The notes: a model not told the origin generated them from the sequence alone. 64,000 bases of DNA from Anoplopoma fimbria (GCF_027596085.1 NC_072467.1:8051476-8115475); one strand, 5' to 3'; counted from the stretch's first letter, positions 1-14,800 are shown. Numbers and translations are program-made.

Positions 1-3000
1 AAGTAAGAAAATATTAGCAACGCCACTTAATATTGCAAGTCAAACTTTTCCTTACAGTTGGTTCAACATCAAAATTAAAAATGTTCCAATCAGCTTTTGA
101 TATTTCTCTCATTATTGGTTTATGTGCCTCTGTTTCCAATTGAGGCTGATCCCCATTGGCCTGCTTTAATGGAGCTGGTCCCTGGCCTTAGGCCCGGCCG
201 CATGCTTCGGGCTATTCTACCATGATGTGCTCCTTGCTGAGGGATTGGCCGAATGACAAGGTGGCTAGTTGGTTTGTTTACTCCCCAGAAAGGGCATCTT
301 AGTCACTTTAAACCCTCCAATTCACTCTGTCGTTCACTCCCTGGCTCTGTTTGTTTCTCTCCTTCTCTAACCGTCTCTTTCTCCCTCTCTTTCTCCCTCT
401 CTCGCTCTCTCGCGAGACGCTGATGTGCAGAGACGGTTGCGTGCTTGACTGCTGCCTGAGCTTGACTGTTCAGCCGCAGAGAGCAAGGCAGCGCTGAACA
501 GGCCCAGGGCAGCCTCAGCCCTCTCCGAGAAATGTTTAACAACAAAAGCTAGCAGGGGTGTTATCTGTATTTGGAGCTGAGCATGTAGGAGGAGGATAGT
601 CTATATGCAGGGTAATATTATACAAGCTGTATTGTGCGTTTTTTTTTTTTTGTGAAGGAAGGAAAACGGTGGAATGCAAAGCAGAGCAAAGCTGTAGAGG
701 TCAGAGTCTAAACAAACAAGTCCTCAGCTCCACTCTCTGACATCAGCCCCCTTTTTGACATTTGGAGGTGTTTGCTTCTCATGAAGTCTGCATCATTATT
801 CAGGGGGGGCAACGGTAGCAGATTCCTCCTCTTCCCCAGTAGCACAGCAGAGCAAAAAAGGTGAGCTGCGGGGCCGTCGACCACACCATTAAAGCTCAGC
901 TGTCACAGTGCAGACATATCGATGACTTCAGGTTTAACAGGAAGTTGACACCTAGAGCGAGTAGTTGATCTAGTAACGACCACAACTAGCAGCTCCAGCT
1001 CACCAGAGAGAAGTGCGGTCAATACAGAAAGAACCACTGTTTGCTTCACTTAACTGGCCTACAACTAATTTAAGTTAGTTAGTTGGTTAAAACATATAAA
1101 ATATTGCACCATAATGTTGCAGTGCGCTTTTCAACTCGCTGGTGTCTGTGGAAAAAGGTCTGAATACATTTTAAGTGAGCCCTCTCCAGGCTTGAAGACA
1201 CAGTGCTGTATCATGGAGTGTTTTTTTTTAGGACATCAGTGTGCATCATTGAGGGAGATATAAAGGCTCCATTGAATGCCTTTTTGAGGAGGCAAATAGC
1301 CCGGGTACAAGTACACACACATACTTACAAACACACTCCTGAGTAAATACTGCTGTACTGTCTGGTGTGTCTCTCGAGACGCCTCTCCTACTTCCTTGTC
1401 TTCCTTGACACGGAGAGGCCCAGAAATGAATGTGATACCAGAATGACTCTGCAGTTTGCCTTTCACTGAATATGCATAAGTGGATAATTGAAGAATCCTA
1501 ATGCAAGCACGGCTGTAGCAAGCGATTTTCACTTGAGATGGAAGTGTTTTTGCCCCTCTTTTAGCCAGCATATTTGAGTGAAGATGAGGTTTCAAAAGCC
1601 GGTGAGGACAGTACACGTTGTGTTAGTATGGTGCAACTTAATACTGGGATGGATCGGGAAGCAGCAAATGCAACCCAACTCACTACCTGACTGCTGGCTG
1701 TGCTTGTGAAGCCTCTCCACCCACTCCAATGGGTCCTGACCTGTTCAGAAGCTTGAACAGGCTGCATTTCACAACGTCAACTGCACCGTTTGCTGACATT
1801 TAACCAGCAGCCTCTGATGCATATGGTATGGTGAACTCTCATCATCACAATAAACCTTGTTTTTATATAATGTGCCTGCATGTTTGGAGATTCCTTGATC
1901 TGCAGATTTTATCCTTGATTTTCTTTCACTTTGAAGACGTTCTGCTCATTTAGGTCACGCTGTTGTGTTGCTCTTTGCATGGCTCGGGTCCTCAGTCAGT
2001 GTGTGTGTGTTTCCTGTATTTCGCTTGGCAGGAGAGGGACACCATGCTGAGACTGTGTTTGCTCTTTCATAACGCTCTGGGCAGCCCTGCCCAGTGCAAA
2101 CAACTGACACTGCCATCAGATGGACAGACAGGGCAGGAAAAAAAAATCAGAGGGCAGGAAAAGTCGTGACTAACCGGCTACTCTGTCTCGCTCTCACTCC
2201 CCATCTATCGCTTGTTATGGTGAGAACTGGACTTCACAGTTTCCTCCGGTAGCAGGACAGGCTGCCACAGGCCTGGGAGCAGCTACTGTTCTGTCAGAGA
2301 GTATCACAGTCATGGAGCGCTGCCAGCTAGAGCTGTCTTAAGATCAGCTAAAATAAGTTGAAGCCCCTGCAGCAGGAGGGCTGTTGTTGCCATCCACCCA
2401 CAAGGGACACACTGCAGAACAGTCGGTTGCATTTATTTCAGGACTGGTTGCAATCTTTCAGATTCAGTTCTGGCTTTAAATTGCATTTAATGATACCTTT
2501 CTTCTTTGAGTGGATAATCAATTAATTTACACTCCCTTTTCCCCAAGCAATCAGAAGAGGGAGAGATTTCTGTGTCATTATATTTCATCATAAGAGGGCA
2601 GCTTCTGAATGTTATGATGTAAATGGGGTGGTGTTGCCAAAATAGAGTGGCGCAGTATCAGTAGGTACACATATAATCCTTATCAGTAAACTAGCCTCAT
2701 CCATCAGAGCCACAATGTAGCGTCAAACCTATTGATCGGCCCCACAGGGAGTCTGCATAGCTGCTTGCTTTTTCCGCCAAGCTAAAACACCTCATAAAAG
2801 CTTAATTATTTCTGCGGGGAGCTTTCAGTCTTCTGTACACACGAGGCGCCGCCATATAATACTCTAATCTAATTGCATCATGTGTCGTTTCATTAAAACC
2901 TTAGCACAAGGTTTTCAGTCGTCTGGCTAACTAACCGACAAACAGAACCAACATCAGAGTCCGGATGTGTTATGTAGAGAGAGAAAAGAGAAGTGCAAAT

Positions 3001-5549
3001 TGAAAACACCAGAGAAAAAGAACAGAGAATGGGGAGGAGGGAGGGCAGCTGATAAGGAGGAGAGCAGTAGGAGGATATAGAAAGTGCGGGTATAAGAGCG
3101 AGGGAGGGAGGGGGGCAAACGATAGTGGCGCGATGCGATAGGTGAGATATGGAGATAAATGCGTAGAGGCGATGTGGGGTCAGAGAGCTAGATTAGAAAC
3201 AGCAGAGGTCTGCACTAGAGGACATGGAGGGAGATTTAACAGTGGGGGTGCAGGTCTTTGGTGACAGAGAGAGAAATGGAGTCTGGAGCTGTGTGCAGGG
3301 TAGAAAGGGAAGGAAAGCCAACAGAAGGAGAGACGTACAAATGCATTGGAGTCATTTTATTCTTTGGTTTGATTCCCAAAACTTTAAAACCAAGATTTTG
3401 AGTGTTCGCCCAGCAGACCAGTATTTCCCCATTCAACCACTGAGATGAGAGACCTGATGTGTCTTGTAGGAGGAAGCATTTATATCTGGTTTTTTTTTTT
3501 TTTTATTTCAGTATGATGTGGTCAGCACCCTCGGGCGAGGCTTCGGCTGAGCAGTGGGCTGCTAAGTCTTTGCAGAGCCGGTGGGCCGCCAGCGTCTGTG
3601 TGAGCTAGCTTGGTTTGTCCTTGGTGGCTGAGGCTAGGCCGCTAGGCTGGTCTGAACTATAATTGGATTAGAGATCTCTGCGTTGCATCAGGCGCGGCGA
3701 GCCAAGTATACACACACATACTTTAAAAGCACACACGCCTCGGGGAGCTAAGTTCATCTCAGTACTTGAGGCTCTGCTCCTCCTCCTCCTCCTCCTCATT
3801 TTCTCCTCTCAAACTTTTCCTCTTTCCTCAGCATCCCCCTTTTTTTTCTTTATCTCCTTTAATCAACAACCCACCCACTTCCCCCTGGCTGTCACGTGTG
3901 TGTAGGTGTTTACAATCCTGCATTTTTGTGTATAAGCATGTTAGTGTTTGTGTGCATGTGTATGGATCAGCCCCGTGGCGTGGATACCCTCTAAATAGGA
4001 TTTACAGGAGTTGCAACGGAGCCCATGCTGGGAACAGCCGGGAGAATAAAGGACAGGAAGAGGAGAGGAGAATAAAGTAAAGTGTAGAGAATGATGTGAA
4101 CCCTTGTACTGAACACGATAGATGTGAATATGAAGACATCCTACTGTATTCAAAGTGAGTTTTTTCAATTCTGAGCTTCCTGTGTAGCCGCTTTCGACAG
4201 GAAGTAAAAATGATCTCATAGATGGTGTGCATCCTGATTGGATCATTTAGGCTTTTTAACATACTGGGGTGCAAAAGGCTTATTCTATGAAGAGTTTTCT
4301 TTACTTCACCAAATGGGAGGAACTGGAATAGAGCTCATGATAAATTGTACCAATTTCTTTAAACTCGGTTAGACCTCAACTGGGCACAGTGTGTCTCCTA
4401 TTCCAACCATTTATTTTCTGTCTAACTTTGTGGCTCATTCATGTGATTTAAGTGACATTGATGTTTCCTTGACTGATTTTTTTTTTGTAGTGAAGCTGAT
4501 CTTTTTTTAAAGAGATTAGCAGTAAATGAATGAGGAGGGGAAAGGTAAATTCCCAGGTCATCAACATTACAAATAAACATTACAGTACTCACGCTCTTCA
4601 CTGTCATTGAGGAGGGAGCAGCAGTTTGAATCAATAAGTCTTGTGCCAGGAAACAAGCTAAAACAAAAGCCAAATAGAAAAATTTGAGTTTATCCGACTG
4701 CTTTACCTTCCAAGGAAGAAACGGGGATCTAGAAGGCATCAGGTGTTACTGATCACTGTAAGACATGAGCAGGTCAGGGCGGGGTGTGTTGTTTTTTAAG
4801 GTTTGTAAGACAAGTTTAAACAAGACAAGTCTGAAGAGACGGCATTAAAGTAAGAGACCAGTGTTGAGCAACCCATACAACACAAAAAGGTTTCCTGTGT
4901 GTATATTTGTACATGCATATGTTTGTGAACACTCGCATCGGACATGTGGACGCGGTCGAAGGTGAGAAATTAAACCGCGGCAATGCAGCAAGTATGATTA
5001 GAGGGAGACGGCGATAGAGGAGGCTTAATAGCTGACAGGCCGGGACCAGCAGCCATATGTTTCATATGTGTCGGCCGTATGGCTCTGATCTGCCCATATG
5101 GCCTGTACATCTCCTCAACTTCCTGCCACCATCACAGCCAGGCGAGGGAGGGAGGGAGCGGACAGCATGGGAACAGAGAAACAGGGAGGGTAGCAGGGTG
5201 TAGCTCTGATGTGGGATGATCTTAAAGGGAAGGACACATACACACACTGCGATTGATGCAAATCGCCCAAATCCATCCACACCCATGTGATATTTCTCTG
5301 TGCTGAGGTTTCAAACCTGCGCCACCTATCAGCAGGGAAACAGCACCAGTTTAGACTGACAGATTTAGAAGACAGGATAAATGAATTCACACAGTTTTCC
5401 TTTTTATGTTTTAATGCAGCTACTAGTTCTTACATCTATTTGATCCTTTCAAATCAAAAGTTTTCACACAGATTTACAGCAGAGGATGGCGATTTCCACC
5501 AAACTAAAGATCACTTCCACTAACAGCCAAATAAATCGGTGCCAAAGAC
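1..5549. other. Gene-free sequence, left end
   Basis: No coding exon with convincing splice sites or family match on either strand. Short T runs at 639-651 and 3490-3504, a (CTC)n run at 3777-3797 and purine-rich sequence at about 2980-3120. All open frames are short and without recognisable domains. Confidence 0.6.
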
Positions 5550-5680
5550 CATGGCTGCACCTAATGATTCATTTACTCTCATCATTCACTAATCCAGTTC
5601 TTTTTTTTCAATAAATCACATTTAAACCCAGGTGGCTTAAAATGTCTTGTTTAGTCCGATCAACAATCCAAACGTTGAAA
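5550..5680 (+). mobile_element. Degraded copy of the 'ggctgcaactaatgatt' repeat
   Basis: 'atggctgcacctaatgattc' and, about 85 bp later, 'aaatgtcttgtttagtccga' + 'tcaacaatccaaa' follow the order of the same interspersed repeat as in mob2 intron 4, with an internal deletion. Its end is inside the local duplication that follows. Confidence 0.4.
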
Positions 5681-6029
5681 CTGCAGCAGCTGTTACTTCC
5701 TCTGCTTTGAGGACCCAACATCAGCATCTCTACGTGTGCAGATCTAACACAGGCTACCTTGTGGACAGCTCGCTGAGTGCCTGCTGAAGATGAACGTGCG
5801 AGTTTGTGAGCGTGTCACAAGCCTGCTGCTGCATGAGGTGCTTCACATCTAAAAAAGGAAGTGGGAGACCATGGCTGGAAGAGCTTTCCTTGGTCCGATC
5901 AACAATCCAAACGTTGAAACTGCAGCAGCTGTTACTTCCTCTGCTTTGAGGACCCAACATCAGCAATGAAGCATGAGGTGCTTCACATCTAAAAAAGGAA
6001 GTGGGAGACGAGGGAAGAGCTTTCCTTGG
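5654..6029 (+). repeat. Tandem duplication (~239 bp unit), second copy deleted by ~99 bp
   Basis: A 73-bp block at 5654-5726 recurs identically at 5893-5965 (offset 239). A second block at 5831-5893 recurs at 5971-6029 (offset 140) with small changes. The order A-spacer-B-A-B means one 239-bp unit was duplicated and the second copy lost most of its spacer. Confidence 0.9.
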
Positions 6030-9000
6030 AATGAAGGCAAAGAGGGAGCTGGTGTTCAGGGTCGTATAATTTCCGCTGCTGGGTCGGGGTCACTGTAGGG
6101 GAGCTGCTGACTGGGCCTCCCACGAGAGAGACGGAGCAGAAAAACACAACTCAGACGTACGCAAACGTCTAATTTGTAGCGGAACATGCTCTGTCCGTGT
6201 ACGTCCTATTCACAAACACACACACACATGCCGTACTTCATTAAAACACAGTCCAGGTCTTATACATACACAGCTGCCTGGCCTGGTGTCACAACACTGG
6301 CCTTTTCCTCTCTGTTGTGTTGCTTCCAGCCATAGACCTGCTAAACATGACCTTTCTAAAAAGCCTTTTTAATCACCGGTGGTCTCTGAGCTGGGCCAAC
6401 AGCCTGGTAGCATTAGGAGCTACGTTAAAAGCTAGCAGCTCTTAAGAGTAGCTGTAAACATGGGGTATTATGAGGACTGCAGGAGTGGGAGCAAGGCCAG
6501 CAGTTTAATCCAGGAAGCCAGGGGAAGGGAGGAAGGCATTCTTCTCAACCTCATGCCCAACTCAAGTCTATCAACAGCTTTACAGAAACATATGAGAAGT
6601 AATAATGTGAGGGGAACACTGTATCTCTCTGTTTTAGAATCTTTAAATAACTGTTTGAACATAAGAAGAAATGTGGTAAATGGTGGTAGACGGACTAAAC
6701 AAGCTTAGCAAGCTAACTAAGCTACCAAACAATCTGGGCACTGTAAGATTGGACTTTATTCAGGTAGTTTATTCTTAATGCCAAATTCATCTAGTGAACA
6801 AGTACAGACTGTTGTATCAGCACCATTAAGTATATAAAGCTTGTCATATACTGAAAGTCAACATTGAATGTTTTGTCAGATTCATAGACTTGTATACTTT
6901 TTATTTTGTTCAGATATTATCTGATCTAAATGGGAAACTTTTTAACTTTAGACTATATGCAGAATTATTTCTTCCGACAATGATGCATTGAGAAAATGTG
7001 TGTAAACTTTCCCGAAACAAATGTATTGAAAAAACATTTGGGCATTGGTATTGAAACTCAAACTCTATTGGCAACAATAGTATAACTCTTCAAATGACAC
7101 TCAGCCCCTATTTTTTTGTTTTGTTTTGTTTGTCAAAGACATTGATAACAAGTAATATAAATTCCAGGAAAATGGGGAGTCAAAGTCTGCTCTTTCCAGT
7201 TTCATCGTTCTATCCAAAATGTTATAATCCCCATCATGTCTGCTGCCTGCTGTCTGACCCGTACTCCCAACAGAGGTTTTTCTACCCACAGTAGCTGCCT
7301 CGCACTGGAAGCTCGAGTGGACTGAGTCATGTATCAGGGGGAGTGTGCGGAGCAGAGCAGGCTACTACAGATTAGAGGTGAGAGGAGTGTGCGGCTGATT
7401 TATTACCAGCCGTTAGCTGGTTAAATGAGGCTAAGTGAGCTGGCCAGCTCTGGGAGGTGAGATGGAAGAGATTAGCTTACATGAAGAGCGATGGAGGGAG
7501 AAGATCTATGAAGAGAACGGTGACTCCTGACCTCCTGTCTTTTGCAGACTGTTTCTCTTCATCTTCTCCCTTTGGCCCTCCTCTGCTCTGCTACTATACT
7601 TGGGTCTATCTCATGTTGACTCTGTAGAGCAGTGCTGTCCGGCTTTTTGAGAAGCAGCCAACTACGTTGTCCAATTAAAATGCAGTAAATCGGTGCTTGT
7701 CATTGTCACTGAAAATGTTGCTTGTTCTTTGCGCAGCATTGCAGCCCTGAGCTTGACTTGGTCAGTGCAGTTAAAATGGCTAAGAGGGAATATTGTATAA
7801 TTTAATTCAGTTGCATCTTACATTGTACTTCCCCTGCTTGTCTTTCAAAAACCACACCCCAGGTAGGAACGCAGTCTGTCTGTTTAAAGGTTTGTATTCT
7901 CATAAAAACACTCAACACAGCATCATTATGACCTTCCTGACTCTACTTCAAAAGCCAGGATTTGACAAGGGGAGGCAAATAGAAATAGTGAAGGTCTATG
8001 TATGACTCTGCAGGAGGCTATATGTGTACAAACTGGTGTGCTGGATATTTCCGCTCTGTAAGCTATTCTGTCCTCAACCTTTTGGGTGGTGTGTCGGTTT
8101 GCACGTTTTGTTTCGTGTGCGAGTGAGAGACAATGAGAAACAACCGAGATACACTCCCCACATCCGTTTCCTCTCATAGAGGAACGGTGGGTCAGGGGTT
8201 TTGGTCTGCTCTGTTGAGTTCATGTGATGCTCAGGGCCGGAGGGGAGGGGCCAGAAATACAGTGAGCGCGCACAGATGGTACATTTCTCATAATCACTGG
8301 GGATTGCATGTAACCTCTGTGAGGTAGAAGTGACTCTTTCATGTTAAGAAATGTTTAGCCTCGCTGCATTGTGTTTGTTATTTTGAGTGAGGTTTGCTGC
8401 AGTCTGAGTGAAGGAAGCTGACATTGTGGAGTCACAAGGACTCTTTATTTGGTTCACTGTGCTTCCACTGTTTCTCATGTTGTACTTGCGGTTATTGCTG
8501 TTATCTGTGCTCCATTCACTGCATGTTTGCTTGTTTGGCCTGGGTGTGTGTGTGTGTGTGTCCTTGTGTACACCTTTATCCGTGCCTCTGTTTGCATATG
8601 GCCTCGTGTTTGGCTTGTGTGTGGGTGTGTGTGTGTGTGTGTGTTCTCCCTCCATCTCCCTCTCTGCCTCACCCTGTGCTGTAACTCGCCCTCCTTTCCT
8701 CCTCATTGTTCTGCCTCTCCACCAGGCCGGGGAGTCGGGAGCATTAGCTCATAGGAAGCCTTCGTCACTCGTTGCGCTGATAAAGCAAACAGTGAGATGC
8801 ACAAACACAGGAAGTGCTGCCTTCCCCATGCAGGGCTCCAGCTGGGTGTCTGTCACTCTGCTCGGCATTTCAGAAAGAGGCAAGATGAGCTCCGTCTCTA
8901 ACCACACATGTCTTTCTCTGACATTCGGGCCCCTCTATCTCGCCTAGTTGACGTGACCCGTCCGCTGCCTGTGATAACCACTCTGGCTCTGTGCAGCTGC

Positions 9001-12000
9001 ACTTCCTGCCTGAATACTGCTAGTCAGCCTCTGCGCCATATTTTATATTTGTTAAATTGACAGTTTAGTATAGTGGCCTCTGGGAAATGTATGTGATGTC
9101 ATGCCATGTGCTGCTTTGGTTTGCAGTTATCAACAAGAATGATTAGAATAGGGAATGTACAAAACATCTCCAAAGCTCTTAACGGTGATCACCATTTAAG
9201 GTAGTTTTTCTTAACTTAAATAACACACGTAAATTCATCATTGTTCTTCTTCTCTGTTTTGCTCCTAGCAGCTGACCATGCCATATTACTTCCTCTTGCC
9301 CTGTGTTTCAGTTAGACCTTAAGTGAAGCTGGTTATGTCTCTGAAGTGCATCTCTAACATCTGAAAGGTGAGCAGCTGTGGTCAAAGATGATTAGAGGTC
9401 ACTGGTCTCTTCAGAGAGACTGCTCAGAGGATTGAAAACGTACACTTTCAAACACACACACACACACACACACCACTGCAGCTATGGGCTGCACACCTAT
9501 TTCCTATGCATGGAATTAAGAAGCTTTTCCAGTGAGGGCTTTAGCTACCTGGCTAGACCTTTACTAGCATCACAGCTGTTGGCAGATGCTCCATGTTTTC
9601 AAAGCACGCTTTCTGTGACGTTTTAACAAAACATGTTTTAAGATTTGAAGATATTTTAAGGAATGTCAGTTCACATTTTTCTATCTTTTGGATATGGATG
9701 TAAGTGATACACAGCCTGCTGCTCTCAGGCCACAGCTTAAAATGATCTAAAATGTGTGTTTTACCTGCATAATTCATTTGGAGATATGACTGCAGAGTGC
9801 AGAAAACCAATTTTTTAAGAAGCAAGCTGTGGATATTTGATAATAAAACTCTGCACATTGTTGTAGTTTTGAGATTCCATTTTTTGATCCATAACTTAGT
9901 TTGTTCTTTAGCTTAACTGCATTGGAGGGGTTAAATAATACCTCCTGGGGAAATTATGTTGGATGTTGAGTTTTGGTAAGATGAGTAATAAAAAATCTTT
10001 ACTTAATCAATTACTGACTCATGCAATCTGTCTGCATACATTCCTGCTTCATTCGCTGATTTTAACAATATCTGTGTTCCCACAGGCCTCAAACATCCTT
10101 GAAAGACTGTATTTGTCAGAAAAAGAAACTTCTGAAACGCTTCTGAAAATGAATAAATATCCATGAATGTACTTCTTTAGGAAAATGATAAAACTACTTT
10201 AATGTCACCAAATCTAACAATACACCTCAAACCCATGAACCTCTGACAGGGATCTGCATTCATTTAGCCACAGTTGTAACGATGAGAAAAACAATCACGC
10301 CTCTGTGATGTCACCAGTGGGCGCTTGAAATCACCAAATAAGACTTTGAATGTTGTGATGTGCGGCTAGACCCCAGTAAAGATGGCCTCTGTTTAAAGAA
10401 AAATAATAGGGACTAATAAACCAAATAAAATTAAAATGACCTTGATAGTTATGAAACGTCCTTGAGCTGATGTGCTTTTGAACCTTGTGATGGACTATTA
10501 AAGAGGAGAGCATCATAACAAGGACCCAAATCTTCCGTCCTGTGGTTAGTTAACATATGACTGCCCTGATACCATGTAGACCTTCCTTAGCTGTTCTGGT
10601 CTGACCAGCCTGCCAGGCTCTATTGTTCACTCTTTCATCTGTTTTTGGGCAGGTTATTAATACCATCTTAATAGTAAGTGAGCCACAGATCAGGACCTCG
10701 GTCCTATTTGTCTAAAAATGCTTGAAGTTATTTGTGGGGCCGCAATTCTAGCTTGACTTCAGGGAGGACTGATCATTTGCTTTTGGATGTATTGTCTTTT
10801 TTTTTACCACAAGAGGGCAGTACATGTCCAGATCACATGAATGTCCACTGTGCAGGGACATGTGTGTGTGTGAGGAAAATAAAACAGGAACAGTTCAAAA
10901 AGGAAAAAGATTTAGCAGACAGTTGCTGGTGGCACAAAGAGAAATGCAGATAAAAATGGAAAGAGTATGGAAGAAGAGAACGAGGAAGAATGAGAGAGAG
11001 AGCGAGAGAGATCCAACGAGCATGAAATCAGATCTAGTTGTTGCATAATCATGGCTTACAGGCCTTCCCTGTGTGCACCGGGCTCTGTCGGCTCTTTCCA
11101 GTCCAGTATCACATGACTGTGTCAAGCGGCCGCAGTATGAAACCAGCAATACCAGTCCACCACCAGCTAGAGGCAGGCACAGAGATCAATAGTTCCGTTA
11201 TTCTCTGTGCTGAGGCACAGGCCTTTTATACTTTTTCTCTGAATACTTTTTTATATTTTAATGTGAAGTTTACGGGGTAATTTGGATATTCACCCTGTTA
11301 TTTATCAGTGGTTGCATGCTGCAGGCATTCATTGCTAAAGAAAGACTGGTGGTTTATGTCTCCAATGTGAAACCTCTCACCAGGATTTTTTTTTCCTTCA
11401 CTGGCATTACGCTTTGAGGAAAAAGCCAGACGCTTTTAAATGTGTTTCTGCACAAAGGATCCTGCATGGGTGCTCATCAACTCACCCTCACAGTTTCATT
11501 ACAGGCCTTGTTGCTCCTCGTCTCCCTCCATTCATTAAATGCCCTAAATGTCTTTCACATACCAGCAATACCAGACGTCACTGAGGCATCAGCGTTGCTT
11601 TTCATCCTCCTTTCTTCCCTGGTCTTTTATTATTATTGTTTTTTAATCTTCTATCCTCACCTCCTCCCTCCCATCTGTGGTGCAAAGCCTTTATTCACAT
11701 GCCAGCAATACCAGACTGCATACCAGTCAGCAGGCCATCAGTGGATGTCTACACCTCTGCCTGCTGCCTATCGCTCATCGCTGCTCCTCAGGCCCAGCAC
11801 GACTCTCGAAGCACATCCGCCCGCCCCAGAGAGAGAATGAGAAAGTGGGGATGCTTATTTTTGGTAGGCAGTAGGTGGCGTCATTGTCCCACCGTCCTCA
11901 GCCGTTCCCCATATCAGTGCTTCACTAAGCAGGGTCCTTTTATCACTGGTCACAGGATGGATATGCAGACTGGTGAACAGTTCACACGATAAATTATTTT

Positions 12001-13044
12001 CTATTTTTAGGTCATTCATATCTGATTCTTTATGCAAATTACTCAAGAAAAAAAGCCGTATTATTAAACAGTGTCTAATACACTGTCAGGTTTACATTAT
12101 AGTTTGGAAATACTTACAGCATTACATTTATTTAATTCTTCTTCTGATGTCTTACCTTATTATATTAACTTTAAAAATACTCCAATCACCCAAGAAAATA
12201 GCCACTTTCTTTTAGTGTTTCCTTACAGGATCCTTTAAAACTATTTCCCCTCAAAAAATTGAGGATTATTTTCATTTCATTATTAAATAATATTATTATT
12301 AATTTATTGTTTGCTCTTTAAAATGACAGAAAATGTGGAGAAAAGTCACTGGCTGACCAGCAGTCCCGTACCTACAGACTGATATAGACTCATCGTTTCA
12401 GCATGACCATAGTGTCTTCACTGAAGTATAATGCCCTTATTAGAGTTTTGGAAATAAAACAAGTGTGATTTTTTTTTTCTTTCTTTTTTTTTTAAATTAC
12501 ATAGTCTTTTTTCCCCAAAGCTATTGCTGAGCTTTAAATTCTCAAAATGCCAAAGCTATGATCAGTGCATGGATAAGGTTGCATCTAATTTCCTGGAATT
12601 TGAATGGAAACCAAAGCTGTCTAGATCTAGAAAGATAATACTGATTGGGAGCAGAGCCCTGAAAACACCCAGACATAACATTTGCCTTTTCCGGGCATCC
12701 AGGAGACACTTGAGAAAATATCAACATCTCTCTCAGTTTGCTCTGTATTATACATGCAACTCTCAATATCAATGGAAGTTCCTTCAGCTTTGTGGCGATA
12801 GATGATCAGACAGATAAACAAGTTGACTTATGGACAGACGGACAGATAGCCAATGCCCACTGAGGTTACTATAAAAGGTGAGTTACTAGCGGTGTCCCCT
12901 CATTATGCCCCAAGCTGTATGTGAAAGACAGACACACAGACCGACTGACGGACTGCTGGCGTCGCCCAGCCTGGCTGTATATATAGGCCCTTTCATACTG
13001 CAGCCCTTGGCATGGCCCCAGCTCACATATACCTCTTACTGTGC

Positions 13045-13047
<3 letters not shown>

Positions 13048-13081
<34 letters not shown>

Positions 13082-13348
13082 ATTTGTGGGGGCTGAAACA
13101 TATTTAGGGTGTGTTGGTGAGAGAAACAGTACGTTCTTGGTTCTTGGCAGCAAGACCCTACGTGCATTAAGTTGCGCAATACACACATGTTTGCTGTTTC
13201 ATAAGATTCCTCTTTTTTGGCATTACAGCAGGGAGTGTGTGTGTGCGGGTGCGCGAGCGTGTGTGCTCTCAGTCAGTATCACCTCTGTGCTGGGGAACTT
13301 GGCGCATGCAGTGACATGGTCTCTCTAAAGCTCTCCTGTCACACATGC

Positions 13349-13393
<45 letters not shown>
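13048..13393. repeat. Two (GT)n microsatellites
   Basis: (GT)n at 13048-13079 and 13350-13393, separated by unremarkable sequence with shorter GT/GC runs near 13237-13264. Confidence 0.95.
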
Positions 13394-13395
<2 letters not shown>

Positions 13396-14341
13396 GCTTG
13401 TGTGTCCGCTGTGTGTGTTTGTGCACTGCGGCCCAGCGTTTAACTGTGCGATGTATTTCCTGGAAAGCCAGCGTAGGAGTGGAGGGGCCAGGGCTATTCC
13501 ACCGCTGCACAAGAGCCAGCGATGACTGTTTTCTGGAAGCTTTTCTGTCACTTGGAACGAGGCACAGAAAAGAGACGAGTTCATGAGCGTTTTAGTTTTT
13601 CCTCTCAATATCAACACCTTCAGAGAAAAACTGCAGCTTTCTCCAGAGAAGGCATTGTGCATTGTACACCATTTGTATGCATGGACACAAACTTAAATTT
13701 CACATCAATCTTGCGCAACATGCACCAGGAAGATGAATGTGGGGAGGGATTGAGCTCGATGGACAGAAGAGGGGAAAGAAAAAGAAAGAGGTGCCGTGCA
13801 TTGGAAAAGAGGCCTGAATGGGGATTGCGAAAGAAGCAAGAAAGCTCAAATTAGCTTAATGAAGGGGCTGCAAAAGGAGCAATAAAATCAAGGGAAGTTA
13901 AGGTGCAGGCGATGAATAAGTGCAGGAAGGAGGAATGGATTGAGACTGAATAGGAGCAGGAAAGAAGGGAGGGAGGGAGGGAGGGGTGTTTTGAACTGCA
14001 TCAATAAAGCTCGGGCTAATTGTGCCTCTGCATTCTCCAGCGTTCACCCGCTTTTTGCTTCCACCACCCTCCTTTTATTTTGGACTCCATGCTTTCTCTG
14101 TCCCCCACATTCTTATCGTCCTCTTTTAATCACCTTACTCCCATAGCCCTCTTCCTCCTCCGCCTCTCCTCCCTCCTCCGCCTCTCCTCCCTCCAGTGGC
14201 TGTTGTGCAACTCTGCAGTGACTGACTGAGCAGCAGTGATGCAATTGATCAGCATTTTCCGGTGCCAGGCTGCTCTTATTGTAATAAACGAGCTCGGAGC
14301 CATTGAAACCGACCCTGAGTGCTTTTGCGGGAGTTGAGGAA

Positions 14342-14342
<1 letters not shown>

Positions 14343-14430
<88 letters not shown>
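14343..14430. repeat. (CA)n microsatellite, 88 bp
   Basis: Uninterrupted (CA)n. The frames reading His-Thr or Cys-Val through it are artefacts. Confidence 0.98.
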
Positions 14431-14431
<1 letters not shown>

Positions 14432-14715
14432 CACAATAACCCGGAATGCTCTTAAATTTACCGCTTGCCTGGATTCATCTTTATGTCCTGTAATCCCGTC
14501 ATTTAATTCATTAGGTTTTTTTTAAGTGGACATGATGTTCAGGATTCCTTGAACTGAATGTGATCTCTTTAATTACTTGTCCTTAAATTAATGATGAGAT
14601 GATTTACATTTTTTTGAAGTTTTCAGCTGAAAATAGCTCCTTTCTTCTTTTTTTTTGTCTTCATGTCACTTCCAGATATCTTTATAAAAGCTCTAAAAAA
14701 TATATATATATATTT

Positions 14716-14800
14716 GGGGCTTCTTGACATCCTGGATTTGAATCCAGTTCGGGACCCTTGTTGCATGTCTTCCTCCCCTCCACAATGCCTCCTCAATTCG
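14716..14800 (+). mobile_element. tRNA-derived SINE fragment
   Basis: Contains a degenerate pol III B-box (ggatttgaatcc) followed by 'gggacccttgttgcatgtct' and a pyrimidine-rich tail, as in widespread acanthomorph SINE-like repeats. No complete A-box or tRNA head was found. Confidence 0.55.

Noticed and set aside
8408..8947. 179-codon + strand frame
   Set aside because: Contains (CV)n from GT repeats and no recognisable domain; probably chance.
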